Below, one piece after another: positions 1-11,750 of a DNA stretch of 64,000 nucleotides. The notes under the pieces were generated by a model. It made no database searches, was not told the DNA's origin, and was given only the letters and a program-made list of their open reading frames with translations. Position 1 is the first letter of the stretch. Each line of letters starts with the position of its first letter. Position numbers and translations under genes: made by a program. This stretch comes from Glandiceps talaboti (lineage: Eukaryota > Hemichordata > Enteropneusta > Spengelidae), in the NCBI RefSeq assembly GCF_964340395.1, contig NC_135555.1, positions 17,334,246-17,398,245 on the forward strand, read 5' to 3'.

Positions 1-290
1 GATGACGGATGCCATTACGTATTGTTGTGACAATCAAAAGGATTGTGTAACCCTGTGACTTTAAATCGCTCATTGTGAAAGGATGACAACAGTAACGTTG
101 AGCGTTCTGTTAGTGTGTCATTGACCGGCATTTTGTTGTACTTTCTACATCATGATATCAAACTCTACCAATCGAGTTATCGTTGACAAGTAAAGACATG
201 AACAGTATAAGTGAAAGATCCAGGCTTTGGTCCGCTTATGAAATCACTCGCTACCCACTATAACTATTAGTAACAACGACGGGATCTTTT

Positions 291-376
291 CAGACCATGG
301 ATGTATTAGGAGAGTCCCCCTAATACATCCATGCTCAGACCACTAAAATACGTTAGTGGTCTGAGATCCATGTTCA
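291..376. repeat. Two abutting perfect hairpins
   Basis: Bases 296-310 and 319-333 are perfect 15-bp inverted arms around an 8-base loop. The next base starts a second hairpin with perfect 12-bp arms at 334-345 and 354-365, again with an 8-base loop. The words CAGAC and CCATG recur around both, so the block looks built from one small module copied in both orientations. It could be a compact foldback element or the relic of a palindromic duplication. No gene is nearby. Confidence 0.75.
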
Positions 377-606
377 GACAATGAGCACAGGGAACACACG
401 AATCGTATGCAAACAATGGAGGAAACTAAAACGATTAATTTGCACATGGCCTCGCAAAAATTACAAAATGAACCATCCGACAAGTCCTGTTCTAATAGGC
501 ATGACCAGAACATACGTACCACATTAACACAGCTACAGGGACATTGATTTTGCGTGTTTGTAACATGCTTGGTTCCAATGCCTACAGTTTGACCATGTTG
601 ATGAGA

Positions 607-730
607 AATGGGTATTTATTTTGATTTTTTAATGAAACTACTTAAATTTACTGGTTTTCTACTCGTGGAACAACATAGACCAAGTCCCCTGTTTGTAACT
701 TACTAATTGAATTCAAATCAAAATAGTCAC
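607..730 (+). mobile_element. Family C foldback element, partial copy
   Basis: This segment shares TATTTATTTTGATTTTTTAA and then TGTTTGTAACTTA with the better preserved copies near 11.45 kb and 37.06 kb. Only the left part is recognisable, and the central palindrome seen in the other copies is lost. Confidence 0.45.
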
Positions 731-2519
731 ATAAAAAAGGAGGGGTGTTTAAATCCTACGGTATCATAAGAAAACAAACAAACAATAAAACTATTTTTGC
801 ATGGTGATGCGTGTTGGGAAACAACAAACGCATGCACACTGGGAACTGTGACGCGATGACGTAATGGTATAGTAGTAGCCTAAAGTATATTTGTAATATT
901 ACAAATAAAAAATAGTTACACCGGCTGCATTATGATCCATCTGACCACTTAGTTAAATGATATGTGTACATGAACGTTCCCAGTTTTTCGATGCACGCTG
1001 CACTACCATCATTCATACATGGGCTCTCCCCAAAACAGGTTAGGATTGTGTGATTTCCTGCGGGAAAATGACCGGAACACGATGAACAGTGACACGACAT
1101 GGCCTTTTTTTGTCTCTGTCGTTTGACAGTTCCAAGTGTTCATTCAAATTCATACATGTAATAGTAGGTGTCGTTTACAACTGCTCATAAAGCCTCAGAA
1201 AATAATTCAAAATGGCGGCCTTACAGATTAGAAGAAAAACTTCCTATTTCGAACGACGCAATGTTCTCAGCGAACCATTGTTGCAGCAAAACAAATAGTT
1301 TACGGGATTAACACTTTAATAGTCACTTTATTGTAAAGACAACAATAGGTTCACACAGATAATACATTAATAAATAAACACACCATTCAATAGTATTTGT
1401 GAACACTTTGTATAATGATACTCCAGTTGAGTGTCCACTTATGTAACGGCTTGGATAAAAACAAAAAAGTTTGTTTCACAGTTCCATACCTCAAATCTCT
1501 AAAGAACATTTTCCGTGGTAATGTAAGGTCGAATAGGAGACGAGAGAGTCCTGAAAGTGGACGGATTTAACAGGTAAGCTTATCAGTGTGGTCAAAGGTC
1601 CTGCAAGCTAAAACCCTCCCTACTAATGAACATTCCAAGTTTGTAGCAACGCGCTAATTAATAAGATGTAACGTTTTAGAATCCTTCCATTCTTCTTCAT
1701 CAATGATTACTTTTAAATCTTCCAATTAAATTACAAGTTTTTTTGTTTCTTAGTACTAATAGTAGTAGTTAACGATTTACAGTAGTCGGAAATAGAAACT
1801 CTTTTATTAGTCAAATACGGTGTTCTTTTTTTTTGTCTATGGGAAATCAAAGCCGCTACTTCGTTGACCTTTGTTTTTTTTGGGGGACCGTTGTAAGTTG
1901 GGTAATCAAATGTAATTAATGAAACCTAATCATGTAACCCAAATGAATTGTTTTAGCTCTGGGATTACACCACGAAGAAGTTGTGGACAACCTAATTAGC
2001 AACATCCAAGGTACTACATATTACAGTGTAATTAACACAGCAGTCGTTCTATTGACAAACACGCGACTCGGGGTCCCACGCTGCGAAAGCTTAGGGACGC
2101 TTGAACAAAACTGTATTTCTGAGAGCCTTCAGTGAACATGACTGGCGCCATGCAAATAAGTTGAATTCGACGTCGGCAGAACTTGGGGCAAAAAAAATTC
2201 CACTAAAAAAAACCCCCAACAACAACACCCCATCCACCCACCCCACAAAAACAATAAACTCCGATACATGTAATTTCATTTGGACATAAGTATCTTGAGA
2301 CCGAATTTCTTACAATGTCGCGTCGCCGCTATCTACGTAGGGTTTATGTATGTACATATCTGTGTGGACATTCATGTGACTGTCAAAATGCAATAAAACA
2401 TCTCTGCACGAGTAATTTTTTAACAACGTACATAAATTATGGGGTAAATTCCTACAGTTTGTTTTTCTGTTATCTACGCATCACAAGGTCAACAAGGATA
2501 GACAAACAGTTTTTGTATC

Positions 2520-2808
2520 GCATTCATTCATTCATTCATTCATTCATTCATTCATGCATTCATTCATTCATTCATTCATTCATTCATTCATTCATTCATT
2601 CATGCATTCATTCATTCATTCATTTATTTATTCATTCGTTCAGTCAGTCAGTCAGTCAGTCAGTCAGTCAGTCAGTCAGTCAGCCAGCCAGCCAGCCAGC
2701 CATTCATTCAGTCATTCAGTCAGTCAGCCATTCATTCATTCATTCATTCATTCATTCATTCATTCATTCATTCATTCATTCATTCAGTCAGTCAGTCAGT
2801 CAGTCAGT
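2520..2808. repeat. Compound tetranucleotide microsatellite (CATT/CAGT/CAGC)
   Basis: Blocks of CATT, CAGT and CAGC follow each other with point changes between them, then CATT and CAGT return. The stretch stays open in several frames and reads as HSFI or QSVS repeats. That is a property of the repeat and not evidence of a gene. Confidence 0.95.
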
Positions 2809-2829
2809 CTACCGACTCGTGTAGTCATG

Positions 2830-4420
2830 GAAGTATCGCCCACTTTACTAGCAAAGTCGACTACAAGTTCAACGACCTATGGTGACTACAACAGCATGAT
2901 CAGTGTTTTGCTGAACATTGTCATTGAAAATGCAAATTGGCACTATTCAACTTCAAAATTTAACAAAAGGATGGCATGGTGTGGTGTTTCTCCCTGAGTA
3001 GGCAACAATGTCAGGTAGGTGGCAGACGTCACACTAAACTCCGGGACTAAACTAGCCAGGCGCACTGAGAGTGATTACTAGCGGACGACGCGACGTTATT
3101 TACTTAACCCCGGGGTATTTCCAGGTGCCTTTAACCCACTTTTGGACATGACCTCTCTCTAATAGGTTACTATCGGACGTGACCGACAACAGTCGTAGGA
3201 GATATTTACGACTTGTTTTAGTGTGTTAAAGCTACCCTTAATACTACGTTCTCATTAAATAATAGACATTAAGAAGCAGACGCCTTGAAATAACACAGAT
3301 ATAAAAATACCCCGACCTTGGATAGTAATAGAAGCTGTACAATATTTGTAGCCCACATAGTTGATATACGTAGCTCCAAAGTAGTAGCCTGGATGGTCGT
3401 TGTATCTGACAAACGTTGCGTGGAGAGAATGTTTGTCAAGTTGACCATCCAGCCTTCAGACCTTTAATACTAGACTGGTTGATGTACACAACATTGACGA
3501 TTGCAGCTACGAGTGGTCGAAAACGTTGGTAATTATATTTTTACTTTAGATTAGAACTACTTTAGATGAATTAGAGGAGTTACTTTCTACCAATCTCTCA
3601 ATTGTCTGTCGAATCTCAGGATACGATTGGGTGATTTAAAATAGATAATATGTAGCACAGTGTCCACCCATTGAAAACTATACAAATCAGGTTAGCTAGG
3701 GAGTCTAATGCTATTCTTATCCCTATCCTATTATGGGCTAACATTTACTTTAACTCCCTAGCTTGAATACAAATATGTATTTATTATTTAGTCGTTCCAA
3801 TGTTCTCCTTTTTTTTGCCGAAAACCACACAAACAAACAAACAAACAAACAAACACACACACAAAACAATAATATATAAAAATATAAATAAGTAATTAAA
3901 TGAATACATACAAAATAGATATATGTACAAAAATTACATAAACATCGAGAGAGGACGAGTCACAAAGCCTTCGTGGGAAAGCTCAGAATATGTTAGATTC
4001 AGGAAGCCTATTAGTCTAGTTCCTACACAGTATCACTACGACCTTAGACGTATAGGTAAAGGAGCCGTTTTGCATGCATGCATGCAGTCACTGTGTTGCG
4101 AAGTCTATTCATCAAGAGGACTGCTCATAAAATTGACAATATACGTGGTTGTTTCAAACCAAATATGGAGACATGGTGTCTGGGCGGGTGTAGTTTAGGA
4201 TATATGTGCGTTGCGAAAGTTGTAGTCATGGTAACGTAACATTTTCGTCCATTTTGTATTCGAACAACACGTTTTATTCTTGTTTTCAGCGCAGTATTTC
4301 AATATTCCCATGACTCCTGACTGAGTAGGGAAGTGCACGTCTGATTTTTATACCCGATTTATACAATACATACATACACGATAGACGGAAAAATCATAAG
4401 GCCACTGCTTCTTCGAACTC
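2830..4420. other. Gene-free interval with small foldbacks
   Basis: No exon is seen. It holds the hairpin at 3387-3454, a looser foldback with 11-bp arms AGCTAGGGAGT at 3694-3704 and its complement at 3753-3763, and a short CAAA/CA microsatellite at about 3830-3862. Confidence 0.6.
3387..3454. repeat. Imperfect hairpin, about 28-bp arms
   Basis: The left arm begins GCCTGGATGGTC and the right arm ends GACCATCCAGCC. Further inside, TGACAAAC pairs with GTTTGTCA. Several mismatches lie between these blocks. It may be a decayed foldback element. A second hairpin at 6046-6107 also begins with GCCTGG. Confidence 0.6.
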
Positions 4421-4427
4421 GGAATGC

Positions 4428-4600
4428 ATGGAGTTCGTCGGCTGCCGTGTGAAACGCGAGAACAGCACCGTAAAGCCGATATCGTCGCAAAGCCAGGAAT
4501 CAGATAGAAAGTCCGGCTTTGAACGGCATTCAATACGGCAAACCTATGAATCTGAAGGCAGAAAGTCCACCTTCGAACGACAATCAATGTCGTCACTTGT
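4428..4600 (+). CDS. Candidate coding exon, Ser/Arg-rich, unknown product
   Basis: This is a possible N-terminal exon starting at ATG 4428 in a patch richer in G+C than its surroundings. It encodes a basic, serine-rich segment holding an imperfect duplication: ESDRKSGFERHS and then ESEGRKSTFERQS. The two DNA copies differ by one in-frame 3-base indel and by silent changes (TTT/TTC, CGG/CGA, TCA/TCT) as well as replacements, which favours a protein-coding history. The RKSxFERxS motif could be a phosphorylation-type linear motif, but that is inference. The frame stays open to 4862, yet after about 4600 the composition becomes like intron, so the exon probably ends there. No strong donor marks the exact end. 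I do not recognise the family, and a chance open frame remains possible. Confidence 0.35.
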
Positions 4601-4639
4601 CACTGCGTGTGCGCTCGTATTCGAGTCTTGTCAAGTCAG

Positions 4640-5130
4640 CAATGCACATGTATTTGTTTACTCTGCCTTTCATCTTCAACTTGATGGAGCAAATTATTTC
4701 AATAAATACCGAACTTGGCGGTACATCAAAAACAATAAAAATGCAAATAAGTATTTAATAGGTGTCCATGAATTTTATTGCTATGATTATGATCAGTATG
4801 GCCTGTTTTCAATATCTTTTTTAGAATCGTTATTTTTTCAACATGTACAGTTGGCGCCTTAGTACATGCAAATTCCCGACAAGGTTATTATATGTCCGCT
4901 ATGAAATATTTTCTTAAACGACAATAAATTTTGAACAGTTTACATTAACGACCGGAGGGTAATGGCTCCTGGATTATTTATGATGACGTCAATCAAGCCG
5001 TTGAAACGAGTAAACAGATGCATGCGCAGTGGATAACATTTACGTATATTATTGATTGCTATGTTATAATATAGTTTCCTTTTTATCATTCATGATCAGA
5101 TCACTGAAATCATGGTGTTTTTTCTAGAAG
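4640..5130. other. Interval without recognisable features
   Basis: The sequence is AT-rich with an AATAAA at 4700-4705 downstream of the candidate exon. I see no other exon and no repeat shared with the rest of the window. Confidence 0.4.
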
Positions 5131-5135
5131 TTATT

Positions 5136-5627
5136 TTAAAGCTACACTTGCTGCAACTGGGATATTTTTCTCTCCATCAAATAACCAAAGACATAATCTC
5201 TAAAAATTGGTCAAGTACTCATAAAAAGACATTGTATATCTGTTAATTAGTGTTTGGTATTATCCATAGGTGGTGTAGTGACAAGTTTAAATCTTGAGTG
5301 AAACTATTGTGTCATTTTTCAATCAGACAACCACAATCTATTCACTGAAAAGTGTTAAAATACCAAAAATAAGATATTGTACATGTTAATCCATGGTCGA
5401 TCTTATCCATTAGTATTGCAATAGCAGGTTTATATCGTGATAGCCGTTGAGGGCGCTGATTTTTGGGTGCAGACCCAAATTCATATTATGTATACAGTTA
5501 CAAAAAAAACCACGTTCATCCATAGCTGATTCAGGAGTGTTCAGGGTGCATGATATTACAAGTAAGTTATTGTATCTAACAAAACATTGTCAAAAAATAT
5601 GTTCAGTTGCAGCTAGTGTAGCTTTAA
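5136..5627 (+). mobile_element. Family D TIR element
   Basis: The ends are inverted repeats: TTAAAGCTACACTTGCTGCA at the left matches the complement of the right end near 5590-5627, including the A-rich stretch just inside. Internal words (GGCGCTGATTTTTGGGTGC, then GACCCAAATT) recur at 40.2-40.5 kb and, inverted, at about 24.7-24.85 kb. It is nonautonomous, about 490 bp, with no transposase. A GTAAGT inside it at 5560-5565 is element sequence rather than a gene splice site. Confidence 0.6.
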
Positions 5628-5785
5628 TACCTAATTTTAGAATTTGTCTTTTTTGAACCACTTCATCATGGGGAAAGGGGTAGCATTTCGGCCGCCATTT
5701 TGAAAAAACAATAGCTGTGCTCTTTCATTTGTGAAAAGCTGTGTAGTGTTGCAAGGTGAGAGGAACCATGAAAAGCAAACCCCCA

Positions 5786-5830
5786 AACAAACAAACAAAC
5801 AAACAAACCAAAAGAAACAAAACATAATAT
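5786..5830. repeat. AAAC microsatellite
   Basis: A short run of AAAC units with some CAAAACA variants. Confidence 0.8.
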
Positions 5831-6045
5831 AAACAAAACAAACAAGCCAACCAAATAAAAACTAATACAAGCGGGTTTTCCTATATTGTCGATACTCTCA
5901 CGTCAACTGATACTTTCACGTCGCGATATTTAGTCTTGTATAACGTGAAGTACACGAGTTCACATCGACTCGACATCACAATCACACTAATTTCAAGCGT
6001 TAACCTGTGTCGACTTGCAAATTCAAATATCTATACTCATACTAG

Positions 6046-6107
6046 CCTGGAATCCATGCGGATGGGGAGGAGTCAAATTTAAAACCCCCATCCGCATGGA
6101 CTCCAGG
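6046..6107. repeat. Hairpin of microRNA-precursor size
   Basis: The arms are 6046-6067 and 6085-6107, about 22 bp with a single mismatch (GGAATCC against GGAGTCC when paired), around a 17-base loop rich in A and T. The size is that of a pre-miRNA, but the near-perfect pairing is equally typical of a tiny foldback transposon. I recognise no known miRNA seed. Confidence 0.6.
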
Positions 6108-6109
6108 TT

Positions 6110-7145
6110 ATACTCAAACAGTTCGCAGTACATGTCTATTCACCCTGTCGTGATATGGTCCACTGACATAGAGGATAGTGAAACGTCATCATTCGACCCG
6201 CGCAAGATACCGTACTACACCATGTAAACTCATTCCATGTGAGAAGTTTCAAATACAAATGTATACTATAACAGAAGTCAGTTAACCTGAAGCAAAACGT
6301 CGTCTGCATGCGTCGATAAAAATCTAACTGATATTGCTACATTTTATCCTCTGGCGCGACACGTGTTTCATTTTAAGGATGCCGATGACCTAAAAAGTAA
6401 CTCACGCAAAGAAAATGCCAGCATGTTTGTGCCAGACGATGAAATGTGGCACTTGGTTGGTGTTAGTAAGAACATTGTCCTCCAAAATGATACACATGCA
6501 AAACGTAGCAACGCCTATGTTGGTAAACGACAGTTACTTGCAGCGCAGGTGAACTAGCTCCAATACAATTGTACGTTCGTAGGTGGTGGACTGGCAACAA
6601 TTCTCTGAAAAATGTGGAACATTTTTTGTGGTTATATGATATAATTGTGAGTGACAAACGATTGACCCCCGCCTCCGTGTCACCGAGTCTCTTGTCAACA
6701 AAAAATAGTCAACAATCGCAAGTCATATACCCACGCTCATAAACCATTTTTTTTCTTTGTATCAAATACTCAATGTCTATGTGTTGGTTTTTCATTTATG
6801 TACTGTTATTTTATCACACAATTTATGTACCGTGTCTTTGGGATTGTATGCGTGACTTAAGACTTTTGGAATGTGAGCATGACTTTAAGTTGGCCAATAA
6901 ATCTTTTTATATGCCTTATAACGTACACAAGTTGAAGAGAAATAAGGCACCCCTGGTGACCCCTCATGTCGTTATTTAAGTGATATATCGAAGTGGATAT
7001 ATTTAGTTTTATTGTCACTGATTGTTCCAGTGTCTGACTTTTTTTTTTTTTACATGTAGTCTATTTTGAATGGGAATCTTCAGTCCTACCCCTAGCCCAT
7101 ATAGAAAATCTAATCTGATGTGTCAAATGTACTGTCTAGCTTCAA
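6110..7145. other. Interval with no firm gene
   Basis: A 65-codon open stretch at 6363-6557 has mixed codon use and no stops, but it lacks strong splice borders and similarity I can recognise. Nothing else stands out. Confidence 0.4.
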
Positions 7146-7834
7146 CGTGGAGGCTATTTCCTGTTTGTATCGATGTCTAAAGTCGTATCATGAAATGGGG
7201 AGGCGATGAACCCTGACGACGAGATTATCAATAGACTAAAAAGCGAATCTCGGGTGAATCTGGTGTGTATAACCTTTGACACGACTCGTTTAACTTTACA
7301 GTGTACATGTAGAGAAGGGCACACGTTGTCACGATTGGATATCCCACAAGTCAAAACTCTTTAACCTTTTCCCTGCCTGAAAAACGTGAAATATTTGACG
7401 TTCACAAAGTCAAGCGTGTAACTTTTCAAGCGTGTGTTACACCAAATAATATAGATGCGGAACTAGACTTGTAAGAGACGTTCTAATAATATATATCTAA
7501 AAACAACAATACAAAAAGAAAACAAAAAAAAACAATCCCATAAAACAAACAAGAATATTTAAAAATAAAATGCTTGGTTGGATCGCTCAGTACTGAGAAG
7601 GCTTCGAGGTATCATTTGTCATTTGAACCTTTTTTGAAAGTGGCTCATTTGAAATAGTAGCTGTTATGTAAACCGTGCTAGGTATAAGATGTAAGTATTT
7701 GCCCATTCCGTTGGTCTGGTCCGCTGATCTGAGTTGCAGACCCATAGAAGTACATGTAGTTTGCTAAATATATAACAGTTGACGTTCGCATTATTACTTG
7801 TAACATGAGTGTATATGTACCGATGTCCTCATAG

Positions 7835-8023
<189 letters not shown>

Positions 8024-8235
8024 TATTTCGCTCTGCCACTGCGGTATAGGGCACTGTCTTAGCATATTGATACTCACCGAGTTATATATATATATATAGG
8101 TTTGACAGATTATAAAACAGATGGACAATTTAAACAAACGAATGGTTTCATGTAATCCTTATGGTTGATGTAATACCAATGTGACCCGGAATTAAAACAT
8201 GGCCCTTTAAAGACACAGTGTTGTATATCGCATCC

Positions 8236-8345
8236 TGTCCACATCACATCACATTACATCACATCACATCATATCACATCACATCAGATCACATCACATC
8301 AGATCAGGTCAGACCACACCACATCACATCACATCACATCACCTC
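8236..8345. repeat. CACAT pentanucleotide repeat
   Basis: Degenerate CACAT units with variants ATCAG, ACCAC and ACCTC. No coding content. Confidence 0.9.
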
Positions 8346-8879
8346 ACATCACGTCATAACAGATGGCATCAGATCAGATCATATAACATAAAATGCTATT
8401 TTCAAAGGGAATTGGGCAACGCAGTTAACACTTGGTCAACAAGCAAGCACTCGGTCAACTAGCAATATTGATTTTACGGACATTCATGTGAAGCTCACAC
8501 ACTTTATATTATCTGCTCACTAAAACTTTCTGTTCAAAGGCAGACATTGTCTGAGTATAAACAGTGCATGGATATTGAGAGTATACAGGTATACAATTTT
8601 GCAGAAAAAAAACATTGGGTCAGAACAAACACATCCAGTCATACTTGGAAACTAACTCTCTATGTTGACTACGTATACAGCATGGATATCTAACAAACAC
8701 GTAATGCATAAACTTTGATGGCATTGGTTAGTTTTGATTCAAATTGATAACAAATAAAATGTTGGATGAACAAGGTAAAATAACTTGGACAACAGATGTA
8801 TGAAGTTCTTTTTGGATACAAATTTGGTTTATGTGGCTTTAATTATAATTTAATTTATTTCATAACAATAGGACAATAA

Positions 8880-9150
8880 ATTAAACCTGATAGGGAAAAT
8901 TTCGTTATATTGTCAGTCACAAGCAAAATATTTACTAAAATGTTATATGAACGTTTAGTGCAATGGACAGAGGATTCTAAGTTGCTAACTGAAGCCCGAG
9001 CAGGATTGCGTAAGGGATACTGTAAAGTTGACAATGTCTTTACATTACAAAGGCTCTGATTCAGAAGTATCTTTCAGACCGCTTTAATAATACATGTACA
9101 CGGACAGCTCAACCAAGACTATTTTCTGTTTTTATTGATGTCTAGGGTCG
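8880..9150 (+). pseudogene. Non-LTR retrotransposon reverse transcriptase fragment
   Basis: In one frame this reads ENFVILSVTSKIFTKMLYER, matching the NYRPISLLSVxSKIFExxLxxRL block at the start of LINE reverse transcriptases. EARAGLRKGYCKVDNVFTLQ follows, the counterpart of the family motif QxGFRxGxSTxDxIFTL. A TGA follows the next leucine. A +1 shift then restores LIQKYLSDRF and later LFSVFIDV, the region around the first catalytic aspartate (FVDFxKAFD). The element is frameshifted and lacks the rest of the domain, so it is dead. The segment around 9120-9165 (TATTTTCTGTTTTTATTGAT onward) is also present, diverged, at about 7150-7200, so pieces of one family lie on both sides of the TA tract. 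This resembles CR1/L2-like clades, but the exact clade cannot be fixed by eye. Confidence 0.8.
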
Positions 9151-9154
9151 TATC

Positions 9155-9870
9155 ATCATGAATGGCAAACAAGTGTACTAGAGGACAAAACACTTGCTCA
9201 TTTAGATAAAATACACTTTAAAAAACCAATTTTGGAACTGGAGAAATATATTACCGACAAAAACCTTGTTTCAATAAAATGTGGCACAAAGGAGATATTC
9301 ATACGATAGTGTCACGATTGTGATTTTGAAGTAATGTCAAATTGTCGTAGTGGGATATTGAAAGGAGTATATCAAACAATAGCCAGGGGCTCTTAATGGG
9401 GTTATCAGTGACATTAGAACAATAGTTCATCAAGAGAAACACTTTCAATAGAACAGTTCCATGACGTGAAACAAAAGATAACTCCGGTGTGGATTACATC
9501 CCTGTAATAGATACTTATGACAATGCTAGGGTCGGCTTTGTTGACATTCCATTGTAGATACTGAATAGAATTAGCAAGGTGGCATTGGTATTAAAACAAT
9601 AGTGAATGCATATTTTATGAGCGTGGCTTCCTTTGAAGTGGCCAGAAATCTACAATATATCTTTATTTATATAATGTAGATTTATAACTTCATCCGGAAT
9701 GTATTTAACCCCTGCTATTTTTTTATGCATTTATGACAAAAGATAGACGTTTCTACCACACATTTCCAATCTACTGACCAATGTTTGTATAACGATAAAC
9801 ACCAGAGACCAAAATTATCTACACAGCTGAGCTATTTCAATAGTTAAAGGACTTAGACAGGGTTTATATA
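9155..9870. other. Interval without recognisable features
   Basis: This follows the reverse transcriptase fragment and may hold more decayed element sequence. A 45-codon open stretch near 9220-9305 has no motif I recognise. Confidence 0.4.
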
Positions 9871-9872
9871 CA

Positions 9873-9873
<1 letters not shown>

Positions 9874-9949
<76 letters not shown>

Positions 9950-9952
9950 TGT
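9874..9952. repeat. GT then GCGT microsatellite
   Basis: About 20 GT units change abruptly to nine GCGT units, consistent with one mutated unit that then expanded. Confidence 0.95.
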
Positions 9953-10040
9953 GGAGTATGAAAATGTACATGAAGCTCTCTTCCTACTGAAGTATATTTA
10001 AATGTTATTCAGCCAAGGTAAATACGAGTGACCTAAGGGA

Positions 10041-10143
<103 letters not shown>

Positions 10144-10399
10144 GATTACATGATTTAGTATACATAGGCTAAAAGGTGGAACGTTAGGAGAAGGCAAAGG
10201 GCATGCATCAACCTAAACATACTTAAACATAATTTTTTTCGATGTTTTATACCATTGTTTTCATCTTTATTAAAGCTTATAAAACCAATTCATGTCATCT
10301 CGCCTTTTCATGGCATTTCGTAAGTCTTAGTACACAAACTATATACAAGTCGTCCACTCGCGATATGAGTTACTTGTAGAGGAGCTTGCTCTATACATG

Positions 10400-10848
10400 T
10401 TAGGTCTAACAACAAAATTGCGTAGTTCCGATTATGCTCAATTTTAGAATAGGTGGGTAGGTAGATTTTATATTTTATGTTTTATATATACATTTTTTTC
10501 ATATGTGAGTGTCTAGTTCAGGTAGTTATATTTTCCGTTATTTTCCATATGGTCTCTGTGTTATTGACATAATGCGCTCTATAAGAAATAAATATTATTA
10601 TTATTATTATTATTATCATTGGTTTCTTCCCATCAGATTTACAGCCATTAGAGATTGGAAGAACAGTTTTATACTGTCTTTTTAAATTGATCTCAGTTTC
10701 CGCATCCACTATTTCTTGCAAGACTTCACAATGTTCGCGATTTTATTTTATTTTTCTCGAATACGTAAATTTTTTTTTAGGGACGGCAGTGAAAAACTAG
10801 GTGTGGGGGGGGGGGGGGGTCGGGTAACACTTTTTTGTTTAGGCCTTA
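10400..10848 (+). mobile_element. Family A TIR element, copy 1, with nested SINE tail
   Basis: The left end has TTAGGTCTAA and TAGTTCCGATTATGCTCAAT. The right end is the inverted counterpart, finishing GTTTAGGCCTTA. The interior shares CCATATGGTCTCTGTGTTAT, GGTTTCTTCCCATC and TTTCCGCATCCACTATTTCT with the other copies. Between GTGTTATT and GGTTTCTTCC an extra 55 bp is present (about 10562-10617). It contains GCGCTCTATAAGAAATAAAT followed by (ATT)n, the shape of a tRNA-SINE 3' tail, and is absent from sister copies at 25.0 and 39.5 kb. A G run at 10804-10819 is also private to this copy. Confidence 0.75.
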
Positions 10849-11194
10849 GTATAGTCACTGAGTCATGGATATGATGTATCCCCAACACATGTACATGTAC
10901 ATCCATGATATACTTGGTGCAAAGATTCTCGGTGGTTTTACTACTGTTGCATGCAATCACTAACACCACCACCACCACTGTAGCTATAAAGGCCCAGCTT
11001 TCTTACTAATGTCGTGTCATTGTCTGTTTACTATAGTTTACGCGTCCCTATCCCCAAAGTCAGACGGTCACAGACCTTTCACGGTAGGACAATAACCCCT
11101 ATGCTATCAATTTTCGTGATTTGCATTCCCAATTTTTTATATGGCAATCAGACAGAGGGTAACAACACCCATTTTATTGCTTTAACAGGTCATT

Positions 11195-11350
11195 AGGCCA
11201 ATGGTTAGTATTGTGGTCGTCGCGTTGCGTCTGGGAAGAGGATCCTAATTCACACGTTCCAAATAGTGGTTCGTGATTGCGGCCATATGTACAGACAGCT
11301 TCCAGTTGGGTTACCGAGAAACTAAACAAAACTAAAAAAATAATAATAAA
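11195..11350 (+). mobile_element. Probable tRNA-derived SINE
   Basis: A tRNA-like start (GGCCAATGGTTAGTATTGTGG, resembling box A) is followed by a box-B-like TGGTTCGTGATTGC and then GTTGGGTTACCGAGAAAC with an A/ATA-rich tail. This order is typical of invertebrate tRNA-SINEs. The pairing is too decayed for a working tRNA gene. Confidence 0.45.
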
Positions 11351-11446
11351 AGGTCTTAGGGAAAGAAAACATTAGGCAACAACTAACCAAAAACTGTACT
11401 TTTATTCAATCCGTGTTTTTTTTGAAGTGGTCATATGGATGAGGGT

Positions 11447-11750
11447 TGAGTTTTTATTTTGGATTTTTAATTATATAAAATATTTTTATCATCATAGCTT
11501 CCTACTTGACAAATCAAAATGTGAAACAGCATATGTCAAGTCTTTTGTTTGTAACTCAATAATTTGCAAAATATTAATAAAAAGATGTGCAAAACTGTTT
11601 GTTATTGTACGTACAATAACAAACTTCTAACACATGTGTTAGTTTTTTGCAATGTAGTGACTTAAAAGACAGACTTGATCAACCTTAATTTTCCAAGTAG
11701 GAAGCCATGGTAAAATTGTTCTATAAATTAAAAATCCGAAATAAATACCA
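11447..11750. mobile_element. Family C foldback element, best copy
   Basis: The outer arms pair over about 60 bp with indels: TTTATTTTGGATTTTTAAT at the left against the complement of ATTAAAAATCCGAAATAAA at the right, with GCTTCCTACTTG against CAAGTAGGAAGC inside. A perfect palindrome GTTTGTTATTGTAC/GTACAATAACAAAC lies near the middle. There is no open frame for a transposase. Related copies lie at about 607 and 37055. Confidence 0.7.

Larger units (their letters stand above)
1..2519. other. Gene-poor AT-rich stretch
   Basis: No convincing coding exon is visible here. The paired hairpins at 296-365 and a family C fragment near 607-730 are listed separately. A donor-like CAG/GTAAGC at 1571-1579 follows a short open stretch, but the possible acceptor before it has no pyrimidine tract, so I do not call an exon. 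Confidence 0.6.

Noticed and set aside
2315-2997. Long open frames reading HSFI/QSVS repeats
   Set aside because: They are the CATT/CAGT microsatellite translated, with no splice sites or unique protein sequence.
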